In this document: in pieces, positions 13,743 through 25,494 of the stretch
How positions within the stretch are numbered: position 1 is the stretch's first letter
Layout of the letters: each line of letters opens with the position of its first letter
NCBI GenBank assembly: GCA_028023455.1
Contig: JAQFVV010012394.1
Coordinates: 19,982,353 to 20,046,352, forward strand
DNA from: Epiperipatus broadwayi
Lineage: Eukaryota; Onychophora; Udeonychophora; Euonychophora; Peripatidae
DNA: 64,000 nucleotides
Direction: 5' to 3'
Notes under the pieces: model-generated
Told to the model about the DNA's origin: nothing
What the model saw: only the letters and a program-made list of their open reading frames with translations
Database searches by the model: none
Program-made: the position numbers and the translations under genes

Positions 13743-14686
13743 TTATGCGGATTATTTTAATGCAATTTTGAAGTTATGCGATTCATGTTTATTCTTAATA
13801 ACTTTCATATTTCACTATATTTATTAGATATCAAAAAATTTAAATTATTAATAACTTATTTTGACTTGAAATACTTTTTTTTATTTCAAAAATATAACGT
13901 TATATTAGCAGCTAATGTGAATATGGCCTGAAGCTGTATGTAAATAACCTATTTATACTAATGAGTAAATAATAATAATAGATTTATACTTACATATAAA
14001 AATATCGCAATAAATATTCAAAAAATTTAAACTTTTAAAACATATTATGTTATATATAACAGAAATAAACAATTTTTTAGATTTTTAAAATAAAAAACAA
14101 AGATTTTATAAACTGAAAATAATCTTTCTAATGATAATATATAATCTTTTTGTTTTGATTTTGATCTCATTTTTTAATATAGAAACAGAAAACCATTAAC
14201 ACAGCATAAGACTGAAAGTGGCACTAGTTGTACATCACATCACGAATAAAAATAAAGTGGTTAACAGGTTTCTCTGGGCATAATTGCTAAGAGATTCTTG
14301 ACTTCGTTTAAGGAGAAGCTACAATACATCACATCACATCGAGTCTGATTTCTTTCCAGTTTACAAACGAACGCTAGCAGTAATGATTAAAATATGTATG
14401 GAAAATGTAAAATTAAATACTGTAGTTAATAAAAAAGTGAAAAAAGTTTGTCTTGTATTTTTTTTTTCAAATATTTGAAATTTTTTATTAGTCATACTTT
14501 ATTTGCTTATTTTTTTAATGCGAATTTTAAAATAATTTTTCCTTGTTGCTTTGCTTTTATGTGGATTCTGAAAAATACAGACCCTATCCCCCATTTTTCA
14601 AGGTAAGTTAAGTCTATTTTTATGCAATTTTTTTTAATGCGGGTTTTCTGTGGAACCTATCTACCGCATAAAACGAGACCCAGGTG
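13743..14686 (+). mobile_element. Pogo/Tigger-like non-autonomous element, copy 1
   Basis: Collinear with the intact copy at 18688-19639 over nearly its whole length. The right terminus (ACCGCATAAAACGAGACC...CAGGTG) is intact. The left terminus lacks about the first 17 bases of the inverted repeat, and no TA duplication is left. There is no transposase frame. Nested inside at about 14228-14340 is a LINE-tail segment (see the separate entry). Confidence 0.8.
14228..14340 (+). repeat. LINE-tail/SINE segment nested in copy 1
   Basis: It contains GACTTCGTTTAAGGAGAAGC followed by ACATCACATCACATC, and is preceded on its other side by ACATCACATCAC. The same segment lies at the same place in copy 2. 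It matches the 3' ends of the LINE at 12.66 kb and related tails at 42.46, 47.9 and 59.15 kb. Confidence 0.75.
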
Positions 14687-14689
14687 AAT

Positions 14690-15650
14690 CTATAAAATAT
14701 AAAGAGTAGTTGACCAAGTATATGATTCATTTTTTATAGATTGGAGTTTATTTTGATAGAAGGGTAGAGTCCAACTTCTGTTAGAAAATATTCAAAGTTA
14801 GCACATTGGCAAATTATGACTGAGTTAGTAAATCAGGATATTACAGTTACGGTGCATTAACAGTATTATAGGATACAAGCAACAAACATTTTTTTTTGTA
14901 TAACTTTGTTAATTTTTTATTTTATTTAATGGATTAGCAAATTTTAATGAAATGAAAGTTGGTAAATGTCAAAATTTGCCATATAATTTTTACAATTGTA
15001 GAAGTGTCCCATTGTTTTAAATTTTTTGTTCAAACATTATTTTATATATCCCAGAATATGTAAAATCTTGAAATCAATTTAAAATGTTATTGTTTCTATA
15101 GTTTCTTTAATGTCATGATAAGAATTTACTAGGTGATTTTATTTTTCTTTTTAAAAAGAATTTGTGTTTTTCTCTAATAAGATTACTTATTGATGTCATA
15201 TAAATATGTCATATAAAATTTATCAAGTCTATTTATAATAATAACTGAACTGCCCTAGTTGGCTGTCGTATTTAATTACTTTTTAAATTAAGAATATGGA
15301 TCACTTCTTACCATATATTTAGATCTTTTTATTTAGAGTTATCCAGAACAATAACAGACAGAGAGCAAACTTAAATCAGCCTATACATTTTAATGTAAAT
15401 TGACTTTAAAATAACTTATATTAAATTTATAGAGCAGAGATATCTCACTCATTTCTATGTAATGTAATGATAAATAATACTTTAATATTAAATAAATATA
15501 CTATGATGTGAAATTCACCTGAGTCTATTTTAAATAATAATTGAACTTTCCTCTAGCTGCCATGCTCAAGAACTTTTTATGCACACATATATAATATATA
15601 ATATTCAAATATAAATATATTGTCTATATTAAACTTAATGTAATTAGAAG
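14690..15650. other. AT-rich DNA, no gene recognised
   Basis: I see no repeat family, RNA gene or protein resemblance here. Confidence 0.5.
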
Positions 15651-15651
15651 G

Positions 15652-16242
15652 TACTTGAACTCAGACTTTCAAGCTCCCTATAGCTATGCATTCCATCTTG
15701 TACAAATTGACACATATGACCACATACATATGAAAAAGATAAATGGTCTCCAATATACATAACCAGCACTTATCAGTTGATCCAGACCATCATCTCCCAT
15801 ACACATATATACAATCAGTCCTCAGTTTATATTAAAATAGCAAATCTTTAAACTTTATTGGACAAGCTTCAATCGTCTCCTCCCTCCAACTCAGCCAGCC
15901 ATATCCTTGAAAATTTGATGATGGAACACTCAAAGCATTTGTTGATGCCAATATTATTGTCATATCCATGTTGATTTTATGACACTCTGACTCCTCACAT
16001 ATATGACATTAATGGCTGAAGAGTTGGAGAGTTGAGAAGATTAAAGTTTGAAGATTTGCTATCTTAATATAAACTGAGCATGTGTTGGAGATAGTGATCT
16101 GGACTAACTGATGAGTGCTATTTCAATGCAAAATACATACATTGGAGATTATTTATCTTTTTCACATGTATATGATCATGTGCATCAGTTGGGTAAGGTA
16201 GAGTGCATTGCTGTAGGGAGTATATATATTGAACAGGGTCTG
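15652..16242. repeat. Foldback element family E, full palindrome
   Basis: The left arm (about 15652-15920) is repeated in inverted form at about 16010-16242, with a spacer near 15930-16005. Landmarks in both arms are the CTCCCTA(T/C)AGC start, GTGAAAAAGATAAAT, CACTCATCAGTT and TAGCAAATCTT. Half copies or relatives lie at 20.4, 51.4 and 52.3 kb. No coding capacity is seen. The element could extrude as a long hairpin. Confidence 0.75.
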
Positions 16243-16249
16243 TTAAAAA

Positions 16250-18680
16250 AAAATTATTATTTAAATGGGTTTAAATAACTTTTAACGTAATTTTTAATTT
16301 ATAGTTTTAATATTACATGAATGGACTGGCTCTTCAAGCAGAGAGGAAAATACCTTTGATAACAGAGCCATCAACAATACCCATGGCATCGAGCTATAGC
16401 ACGATCACATTTCTAGATCATGGCCCACTTTGACTTTTAGATTCAAACCTCTGCCATCCAAAGCATTTTATTTGTTTGAGGATCAATATCAAGTGCCAGC
16501 CAATCATAAGTTATGTAATCAGCATGCTTTGGATAACAGCCACACAATCCAGCATTTGAAATATCCCATAACTAGCTCAAACTCTGTTTCAGGGTCCAGC
16601 ATATTTACTTAACACATAAAATACATATACACTAATTTACTGGTGATGCAGTGACAAGTGAGAAAAAGAAAATAGACAAAATAACAATTAGAGCAAACAT
16701 TAATATTTATTTATGCACACATATATTTAACACACTATAACAATAAAAGATTTGACATAAGAAAAATATATATGACTTTTAAGTTATAGTTATAATAGTC
16801 CATTAAGATTAAGTTCATTCACTTAAAATAAAGACTCTAAACTGTGATCAGAATATATTTAAAAGTATCGTTATCTAAGTTTTTATGATTGTAATTTTCC
16901 AACTAGTTGGCTTTTTGGTCTTTATTGATGGTTCCAGGGCTTGTTTTCCTATCTTTGTGTTGACAGTGGGAAAGAGAGTTTTTGGAAGCATTTACTTACA
17001 ATCTAGGCATTGTTACAGGTGTTGGTTCAGGCAAGATTCAGTTGATTTTTTTTCTGAGGGTTTTTGGGGCCTGAAGCCCAGCTGAACATCCTAAAGTTGT
17101 CTAGCAATGCATGTTGCTAGATCTGCAGCTTTTGCATGTATTTTGACCCAGGCAGTAATTGATTGGTTTACAGTTTCCAAATATCTAGGTCTCTGGTTAT
17201 TTGGATTCTGCATTCTGTCCAAATTGAATAGTAATAATCCGAACTGATGAGTGATCTAGTAGATTGTAGACCTGACTGAATAACAATACAGGGAGTGACT
17301 TTTTGTACTTTCCTATTGGTTTAATTTCTTATTGTTATTTTTAATTTTGACCTTAACTTGAAATCTGTCTTTTAATAAATTTTACATTTCTTGTTATCTT
17401 AATCCTTATTCAGATTCATCTAAACAATCTTGATAAGATAGTTTACAGTTTTTTAATTAATACAATTTAATCAGCAATCTTATAAACTAATTAATTACAT
17501 TTTTGGAAGTTTTACAGACATTTTATTTTTACAAACTAATTTTTAGTCTGATTTCACATTTGCTTATTTTATACATTATAAAAGGAGTTTTCTTTTCAAA
17601 GAGAGAGAGAGAAAAAAAGTGTTTTAAATTTTCTCTAATTCTATTTTAGATTTCTCCTCTTGTGCTAAGACGTTTTATTCTAAAAGAAAAGTATGACACA
17701 ATCTTTTGCTTTTGCAAAATTTCATTTTAAAAATCTTAAAACTAATCATATTTTTTTTAAAAAAATTATAAAACATGTACTACTATATACGTGTGTTTTT
17801 ATCCCATATATTCATTGGTGGTACAATATATATATATATATGCTATTAAAAGTGTTTGAATAACCTTACTAAAGTGAATAATAACAGCCTGCTAAGAGAA
17901 CATATTACTCAACATTTGATGTTCTATAGTGTGTAGAACAGTGTTTTGACAGGTGTGAGTCATCTTTATTATAAATGTTGCTTATTTTGAGCAAGCTGAT
18001 CCTTTGAAAATACATAATTGGGTGCTATAAATTATAAAGTAAGTAAAAATATTCCATCTATTATATGCACATATATGCATACCATTTAACCAATAGTTGA
18101 ATCCCCATGTTGTAAAAAAGTAATAATTGTAAGAACTTTTATTGGTTGATTAATATGACTTTATTGATTAATATGGTGATTTTGATCTTGGATGATATAA
18201 ATCAAAATATTTCTTATTGATAACATGTTATAATACAGTGCATTGGAGAATTTCTCTCTTTGTGATTGTTTGTCATAATTAATGTTAACTGTTAGATATT
18301 GCCCATTTACAAGTGAAGATATTTTTTTAAAAAATTGAGTATTTGAATGCTTTGTTTGTACTAATTTGAACGGGATAAAAATAGCTGTAAAGATACTTTT
18401 GTAATAGTAACTTAATTCATTACAAAAATATTACAAAAAAGGTATAGTCAGAACTATAACAAATCTGTCCTAGAGTGACACAGTGGGACTCAAGATCCAT
18501 GTGTTCCAAGGTAGTCATGCCACTTCCATTACTTGAATTTCTTATAATCTCCCAAGAAAGTAATAAACTGTTCAATTATTTACTTATTTATTTTTAAATA
18601 TTTGAAAATCAGGCAGTCTTCATAAACCTGGAGCTTAATTGTAAATATAGGGGATTTATTTTTAGTAGTGAAGCAAAACT
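16250..18680. other. Intergenic or intronic DNA with complex patches
   Basis: Two patches are less A/T-rich than their surroundings. One is 16320-16620, where a 60-codon + frame starts at 16430. The other is 16890-17290, where a 66-codon + frame starts at 16885. Neither translation in any frame matched a family I know, and neither has convincing splice sites. They may be old repeats. The rest is AT-rich, with a TA microsatellite near 17827-17841. Confidence 0.4.
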
Positions 18681-18687
18681 TAAATAC

Positions 18688-19639
18688 ACCTGGGTCTCGT
18701 TTTATGCTGATTATTTTAATGCGATTTTGAAGTTATGCGATTCATGTTTCTTCTTAATATCTTTCATATTTCACTATATTTATTAGATATCAAGAAATTT
18801 AAATTATTAATAACTTATTTTCACTTGAAACACTTTTTATTCAAAAAAAATATAACGTTATATTAGCAGCTAACGTGAATATGACCTGAAGCTGTATTTA
18901 GAATTTTAGTTTCTATATAAATAACTTACTTATACTAATGAGTAAATAATAATAAGAGATTTACACTTACCTATAAAAATATCGCAATAAATATTCAAAA
19001 AATTTAAATTTTTAAAACGTATTTTCACAAATAAATAATCTTTTAGATTTTTAAAATAAAAAACAAAGATTTTATAAACTGAAAATAATCTTTCTAATGA
19101 TAATGTATAATCTTTTTGTTTTTATTTCAATCTCATTTTTTAAATATAGAAACAGAAAACCATTAACACAATACAAAACTGAAAATGGCGCTAGTTGTAC
19201 ATCACATCACGAATAAAAATAAAGTGGCTAACAGATTTTTCTGAGCATAATTGCTGAGAGATTCTTGACTTCATTTAAGGAGAAGCCACAATACATCACA
19301 CCGAATCTGATTTCTTGCCACTTTACAAACGAACGCTAGCAGTAATGATTAAAATATGTATGAAAAATATATAATTAAATACTGTAGTTAATAAAAAAAG
19401 TAAAAAAAGTTTATCATGTATTAATTTTTTTCAAATATTTGAAATTTTTTATTAATCATACTTTATTTGCTTAATTTTTTTAATGCGAATTTTAAAGTAA
19501 TTTTTCTGTGTTGCTTTGCTTTTATGCAAATTCTGAAAAATACAGACCCTATTTCCAATTTTTCAAGGTAAGTTATGCAATTTTTTTTAATGCGGGTTTT
19601 CTGTGGAACCTATCTACCGCATAAAATGAGACCCAGGTG
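18688..19639 (+). mobile_element. Pogo/Tigger-like non-autonomous element, intact
   Basis: A 952-bp element with terminal inverted repeats starting CACCTGGGTCTCGTTTTATG at the left and ending ATAAAATGAGACCCAGGTG at the right. It is flanked by TA on both sides (18686-18687 and 19640-19641), as expected for Tc1/mariner/pogo insertions. The CTCGTTTTATGCG-like terminus resembles Tigger/pogo ends. There is no transposase frame, so it must have moved with enzyme supplied elsewhere. It differs from copy 1 by scattered substitutions and small indels. Confidence 0.85.
19196..19302 (+). repeat. LINE-tail/SINE segment nested in copy 2
   Basis: The same insert as in the 13.7-kb copy. It has GACTTCATTTAAGGAGAAGC, then CACAATACATCACAC, with ACATCACATCAC on the opposite edge. 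Sharing by both copies means the insertion preceded amplification of the DNA element. Confidence 0.75.
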
Positions 19640-19832
19640 TATACATTTATATGTATGTGTATGCATTTGGAATTTATTAGTCAATTACATACAACTTTGT
19701 GAAAATAAAAGCATATTTTATCAGTATTTAGTTTGGCTAAAATGATTTTTGATGATATATCTGCTGTAGTAAACAAAACTTTATTGCTTGTTTTAAATGC
19801 TTTCTGTTTAAACTGCAAGTGATGACTGGATC

Positions 19833-20370
19833 TTAAGCCAATAAATGTCACATGATTACCATTTCTTATGCTTGCTTATAACTGTTATTTAAACAGACAA
19901 AACTCTCTACACATATTGCCACTCAGTGCAAGCCAAAATAATCAATAAACAAGCATAAGAACTGGTGATCATGTGATGTTTATTGGCTTTGGATAGTGAT
20001 GGCTTGGTTATTAAAAGACCAAAGTCACCAAAATATATAGGTACTGAACTGAGTTCAAACCTATATGACTCTATAAGCTAATGAGCTTGGATTAAAAATA
20101 TTATAGAGTTTTCAATTTAAGACTCATAGTTTTGTAGTTAAGTAGCGATAAAAGGTGGCTACTGGAGGGTTGCATTAGATCCTAAGATCTAGGTGCAGTG
20201 CTCTCAGATCCAAGGCTCCTCACTGACGAAGATCACAAGCCAGAAACTAGTCTGTGGATATTGGATGAGTAGCACTAGATGGGGATTTTATGCACAAGCC
20301 TTCTGGCATCCATTGATTACTATGGCTTGCACTGAGTGGCAATACGTATAGAGAGTTTTGCCTGTTTTAA
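19833..20370. repeat. Composite foldback family C element
   Basis: A small palindrome (19833-19990) has arms beginning GCCAATAAA(T/C)(G/A)TCACATGAT and ending with the inverted copy. It is followed by a roughly 190-bp spacer (GGATAGTGATGGCTTGG...AGGTGGCTACTGG), then one long family C arm from GATCTAGGTGCAGTGCTC to GAGAGTTTTGCCTG. The same three-part order occurs at 56445-57136. There is no open frame. Confidence 0.75.
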
Positions 20371-20422
20371 TGAGTGGATCTTCTTAGATTTAAAAGAAAT
20401 TGTGAAACATGCACATTTATCT

Positions 20423-21057
20423 TAATAATTTTTATTAGTCATTCATTAGACTAAAAATTATTTAATAACAAATAATATTTCTGCAGTGTAATTTTCACTA
20501 TACCACTCTCATGCAAGGTAGAGACTGGTTTATATCCACTTGTAACATCTTGTGAAGGGATGTAATAATAAACATATAATTAAAGATATGTGAAAATATT
20601 TATGACCCCCAAGATGCAGACATCATGCTAAACCAACACTCATCAGTTGGTCTATATTACAGTGTCTTACATATATCTTTATCATTGTTCACTATATATA
20701 TATAGATAGCAAATTACTACAGTTTAATTGATGAGTATCATATGTGCTGCCCTCACAATTTTGATACAAATCACTTAATGAAAGCATATTAATAATTTTT
20801 ATTAGTTACTCATTAGATTAGAGATTATCCAATAATGAATAATATTTTTGTAGTATAAAGATATATGTAATAGATTGTGGTCTGGGTTCTACTGATGAGT
20901 GCTGGTTCAGCATGAAATGTGTATCTTGGGGATCATAAATCTTTTTCACGTCTTTGGTTATAAATTTATTATTACATCCCCCCACAATGGATAGAAACTA
21001 GTCCCTACCTTGCGTGAGGGTGGTGTAGTGAAAATTACACTACAGAAATATTCATTT
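20423..21057. mobile_element. Foldback family E element with 14-bp duplication
   Basis: Long arms are inverted to each other. The left has CTGCAGTGTAATTTTCAC, GGTAGAGACT and CACTCATCAGTTGG; the right has the reverse of each. The block is bounded by a perfect 14-bp direct repeat ATGCACATTTATCT at 20409-20422 and 21058-21071. The internal segment 20790-20860 repeats the left flank region 20423-20490 in direct orientation, so two units may be fused. No coding capacity is seen. Confidence 0.7.
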
Positions 21058-21074
21058 ATGCACATTTATCTAGT

Positions 21075-21795
21075 TAGTTAGTTTTAGGAATTGAAATGTA
21101 TGAGATTATTAAGATACTGCTGTTATTTTAATCTGATAAATTTGCTGTTAGAATCATCAAAGTACATGAACTCATATTGTTGTATTTATAAATATTTATT
21201 ATCAATACCTAATAAAAACCCTGCTTAATTTAATGACAAACTCAGAAGTTTAGGTCTAAGGATCGCAAATCAATTTTATTTCCGCTTCTCCAATTTCAGA
21301 AACTAAGCAACAACAACAACAACAAAAAACATTTGATTATTTTTTACTTAATAAAAAATAATTAATCTTTTTCTATTATCTGTGTATCTCTCCTCTAGTT
21401 GTAACTGATATTTAATATTTTAAGTGAAAGAATTTTTAAAGATTTTTTGCAAAACTCTATATGCAATTCATATTTTAAACGAATTTTTTCACCATCCCCT
21501 CCCTTTATTAGCATTTTGTATACTTATTATATTCGTAGAATTCTTTATATTTTTATTAGCTGATTAATTTTACACAACTGTAAAATGATGTTTAATTAAA
21601 ATCTATTTAATATTGACTTCCTTTTGTTAGAATTTTATATTATGAATGCTTGGAAGCTTAATAAATGCATTATTTAAAGTAAAAAGTTAGTTACGAAGCA
21701 AAACAAAAGAATAGATTAAAACTTAATATTGAAAGATTTAATTTTTTTTTTGTTTTAAAAAATACACCATTAACTTATTCTGATACATTTTCTTA
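21075..21795. other. AT-rich DNA, no gene recognised
   Basis: Low-complexity A/T sequence with a short CAA repeat near 21310. Nothing else is seen. Confidence 0.5.
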
Positions 21796-21799
21796 CAGA

Positions 21800-22105
21800 T
21801 TTCGAAATTTATAGTTGATCATCGTCATCATTATAGGTCACATTGCTGATCATTTTCTTTAAAGGCTTTTATAATTTGCTTTTTCTTTAAAAATTGTTAT
21901 CTTCATCTTGTCCTCCATACTTTTTTTGACATGCCCTTTGTCATTTCTGTTTTTCATATGTCCTATCTAGTTCCACTTCTTAATTTGTTTTAGAAATAAT
22001 TTTTTCGTTATTTTTCCTCTTAATGATACTGTATTTTGTCTATCTTTCTGTCCTATTTTGAATCCATGTCTTATTATAAAGACTTCATTTTAGTTCTCAT
22101 TTTTT
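21800..22105 (-). pseudogene. LINE C-terminal fragment
   Basis: The minus strand reads QIKKWN, a stop, then IGHMKNRNDKGHVKKSMEDK. This fits the WxWIGHxLR...RP...W.DD region near the C-terminus of LINE polyproteins. The fragment ends in a GATGATGACGATGATC-type tail around 21815. Stops interrupt it, so it is dead. Confidence 0.5.
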
Positions 22106-22139
22106 AAATTATTCAATCTAGCCCCTGAAAGAAAAAATA

Positions 22140-22505
22140 AAGACTTACGGCTTTACTCCTCGGGAGTTCATAAGAAATTTGAGTGCCAGAATCGATCCTG
22201 ATTTCCCGATTCCAAGGGCAGGTACTTTACCACCTTTGCTAAGCTGTGAAGGGGAGGGGGAGGAACATATAACTATATTACTCAGGAGTTCGTAAGAAGT
22301 TTGAATATCAGGATCAATCTTCCGACTTCCTGTTCCTAAGACAGGCACTTTACCAATTACAATAAACTGCGAAGGGCAAAAAAAAAAAAAAGCATATGTC
22401 TATATTGCTCAGGAATTCATAAGAAGCTTGAGCACGAGAATCGATCCTGGGATTTTTTAATCCCAAGTCAGATGCTTTATCAGCTGCAACAAACCATTCA
22501 GGGAT
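22140..22505 (-). mobile_element. SINE family B, three tandem units
   Basis: Three head-to-tail copies of a unit of about 130 bp on the minus strand. Each has a promoter-like TTGGTGCAA..GGTAAAG box A region (variously mutated), a box B-like GGATCGATTCTGG region, then CTTCTTATGAA and a GAGCAATA end. Single or double copies are at 23.5, 24.1 and 47.2 kb. A 67-codon frame across it is an artefact of the repeat. Confidence 0.65.
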
Positions 22506-22565
22506 GTCTAGCCCCTTATAAAATGTAATTGAATATGGTATTTATCTGAAAGCTTATGATGATGA

Positions 22566-23012
22566 CATTTTATTTGTGATTATTTCCATCATCTAGAATT
22601 GTCAAATATTCTTAGAAAATTCAAACTTTATTTAATTTTCCCAAATACATTCAATTATCAGTGATATCACGCAGGTCAGTATATAACACATTTTGAATGG
22701 TATTATTTACTATAAACAGAGAATAACAATGTCATTTGATTATACAGACCATGTTATTACACAACAGCAAAACTCTTCATATAGTAGCGCCATTCAGTGC
22801 AAGCCAGTGTAATCAGTGGATGCACAGAGTGATGCTACTGTGTGGAGAGTTTTGCCTCTGTGTAAACAGCTTGTGTAAGCATAAAGAATGGTGATCATGT
22901 AATGATTATTACATGTTATTACTAATAGTTGAATATATTTGAAAAGTTGAAATAAAATTTAAATCTTTCTAAAGACATTTAACAGTTAATTCTAGATGAT
23001 GAAAATAGTCAA
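22566..23012. repeat. Foldback family K, copy 1, with nested family C
   Basis: The left arm starts GATTATTTCCATCATCTAGA and runs to about 22670. The right arm is its inverted copy at about 22915-23012, ending TCTAGATGATGAAAATAGTC. Between them lies a deleted family C foldback (about 22755-22905) with GCAAAACTCTTCATATAGTA and its inverse. The second family K copy is at 49.8 kb. Confidence 0.65.
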
Positions 23013-23459
23013 ACATATAGTCATATATTACAGACAATTCTAATACTGTTTAGTCAGAATAAATAAATGCAATCTTTAGGCATTTCAATGTTTTCTTCAA
23101 ATATACTGTGTGAGTGGTACCTTTAATTTACTTTAATAAGGTATTTAAATTAAACATTTGAAACAAAAAAGATGTAATTGCAATGTTTGTTCTAAATAAA
23201 ACTTTAATATATATAAACTTTAATTATGATTTGTAGAAATACAATATCATAGTACTTGTGTAGAAAAATGTGAATCCTTAAAATTGTGGAGTTCGTTATA
23301 TACATAAAAAAAATATTATTGATATATTTGACTTTTAATTTAAAAACAGTATCTAAAGTTCAGTGAAGTGTAATAATTTATAATCTAATGAAGCAAACCT
23401 ATTAATCTTTTATGAATATTGAAAAGTCATCATTGTGATTAATAATTATTTATCACCGT

Positions 23460-23688
23460 ATATGGTTTGGTGCCATGATAGAGGATCCAACTTGGGGTCC
23501 CAGGATAGATTCTGGTGCTCAAACTTTTTACGAAGTCCTGAGCAATATAGCCATGTGCTTTTATTTTTCTCTTTGCAGTTTGGTGCAATTGGTAAAGTGT
23601 TCCAACTTGGGATCATGAAGTCCCAGGACCGATTCTAATGCTTGAACTTTTTATGAACTTCTGAGCAATAAAGCTATTGGCCTTTTTT
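23460..23688 (+). mobile_element. SINE family B, two tandem units
   Basis: Two direct units (about 23460-23560 and 23578-23688). Each carries TTTGGTGC(C/A)A..., a GTCCCAGGA(T/C)(A/C)GATTCT box B region, then CTTTTTA(C/T)GAA and GAGCAATA(T/A)AGC. A 67-codon + frame from 23435 lies on the repeat and is not a gene. Confidence 0.7.
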
Positions 23689-24091
23689 TAATGAATATAG
23701 TAAAAGGCAATTGCGATGATTAAATGCCTGCTAAAAGTACGTGTTTGTAAATATTATATATTGTAATAGATAAGGAAGTTGGTGTGTATATGATAATGGC
23801 TAGTGTATCTGACAGGCTAAAACAATTATTATACTATTAAGTTTATATGTCAGTGATCATTTTATGTAATGATTAGAAATTTCTGTGACTTTATACCAGT
23901 AGAAACGACAGATTATCAGATTAGATAGATGACAATAACATAAAGTTCTTATTTACAAATTAACAATCCAAAATTATATATATCCTCCTAATAGTTGTTT
24001 TTTTAAATCTAAGCAATGTAAGACTAAAGCCTCTTTATTTTGAGTTAATTTAATTAGTTTTTATTTTATGAAAATAGTAATAGTTGTTGCC

Positions 24092-24212
24092 CTGCTTGGT
24101 TTAGTGCAATGGTAAAATCTCAGATTCTGAATGTAACATCTTACGATATATCTTAGGATCATTTCCAGTTCTGGTGTTTGAACTTCTTATGAATGTCAGA
24201 GCAATAAAGTTT
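24092..24212 (+). mobile_element. SINE family B, diverged single unit
   Basis: TTGGTTTAGTGCAATGGTAAA at the start and GAACTTCTTATGAATGTCAG followed by AGCAATAAAG at the end match the family. The middle has an insertion and many substitutions. Confidence 0.65.
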
Positions 24213-24286
24213 TTCATTTATTTATTCTTAATAATACTTTTGTATAACTGCTGTGATAAGTAATGTGAGTTAAATTATATATATAT

Positions 24287-24411
24287 AGAGAGAGAGAGGA
24301 GGGAGGGGAAAGAGAGAGAGAGGGAGGGAGAGAGGGAGGGAGGAGGGAGGGAGGGAGAGGGAGAGAAATTGAGAGTGTGTGAGAGAGAGAAATTGAGAGA
24401 GATTGAAAGAG
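24287..24411 (+). repeat. GA/GGGA polypurine microsatellite
   Basis: About 125 bp of nearly pure purine (AGAG, GGGA and GAGG units) on the + strand. Two serine/leucine/proline-rich minus-strand frames over it (24214-24472) are translations of this repeat and not genes. Confidence 0.9.
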
Positions 24412-24689
24412 GCAACTTATAAATACACACAGATGCAATATTTCCAATTGCTGAACTCATCAGTTCAATCAAGAGATTTATAAGATATTTGTGGTTATTA
24501 TTGACAAATTGGAAAATATTGGATAAAGAAACTTGAGAATTAAGATTGGTTTAATAATAATGAAGCAGTCTCTTGTAAATGAAAGAAAGAGAAGATGGAG
24601 AGAGGGAAAAGATATGTTTTACAGTGACAATGTAAACCAATCTATTACCACAAATATATCCATATATAGAACATGTTGATTAATTTTTC

Positions 24690-25320
24690 TAACGACTTGC
24701 TATTTTACAATGTTGTCTTTTAATTTCTTTGGCAGTAAACTTTTTTCTTTTTAAAAGACTTCAAAACACCATATCTAGTTGTAACTCTTCAATGTATTCT
24801 ATTCTCTGCTATATCTTTTTAATGATAACAATTGATATTGTACTTCTTTGGAATGTTATTGAATTACTTATAACCTAAACAGGTTATTTCTCTGCTCAAG
24901 TTCATCATACAATGTCCTTTTAGGAATTTTTGCATTGTTCATTTATTTCATATGACCAAGCCAACACAGATGTGATTTTACAATAGTGGACTTTGAAGCA
25001 TCTTATCCAGAAAGTTGAAGAATATCTTTATTGGTGCTATAATCTTGCTATTGTATTTGTAAAATTTTATGGAACATCCTTAAAGGAAATTTCTTTAATG
25101 TCTTTATATTGTACTTATAGGGTATCCAAGTTTAACTTTCATACAATAAATTAGATAACAAGTCTATGTATAACTAATTTAGTTGTAGCAATTACTTCCC
25201 TTTAATGAAATACTCTGTCCTTTAAATTGACAAAAGCAGCAACATCACATCGGAGTCTGCACTGTTCCTCAATATCTAAGTCCATTTTTTCTACTTGTTA
25301 AACAAAATTAATATTTAATA
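24690..25320 (-). pseudogene. LINE C-terminal half, second lineage
   Basis: The minus strand carries, in broken frames, RLRCDVAAFVNLKDRV. Further on there is HICVGLVI in one frame, or LCWLGH in another, followed by KIPKRTLYDELEQ, and near the end IEELQLDMV. This is the order of the common LINE C-terminal module: (L)RWAGHV.RM, then RIPK.LLYGEL..GKR, then WE..A.DR..WR. Many stops and shifts make it inactive. It belongs to a different lineage from the 12.7-kb LINE. Confidence 0.65.
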
Positions 25321-25466
25321 AATAATAATAATATTCAGAAATATTACTAATTTCACTTCCTTTATTTTGCTATAATATCATATATAAATGCAATTTATCC
25401 ACTCTATTTTGAACATTGTTTATCAAAATCCTTTATTGCTTTTAAAAAATTAAAGTAAAAGTGGCT

Positions 25467-25494
25467 CTGAAGAAGACTGTAGGACAGTCGAAAC
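25467..25494 (+). ncRNA. Hammerhead-like core motif, copy 1
   Basis: CTGAAGA, one extra A, a perfect 6-bp stem GACTGT/ACAGTC with loop AGG, then GAAAC. This is close to the hammerhead core (CUGANGA, stem II, GAAA) but has one surplus A before stem II. I did not find convincing stems I and III. A second copy is at 34097-34124. It may be a conserved retroelement hairpin and not a ribozyme. Confidence 0.3.

Noticed and set aside
13743-19639. Active pogo transposase in the 0.95-kb elements
   Set aside because: No frame of useful length and no DDE or CENP-B-type motif is present. They are non-autonomous.
24214-24472. Two serine/proline/leucine-rich minus-strand frames
   Set aside because: They read through the polypurine GA tract and have no domain.
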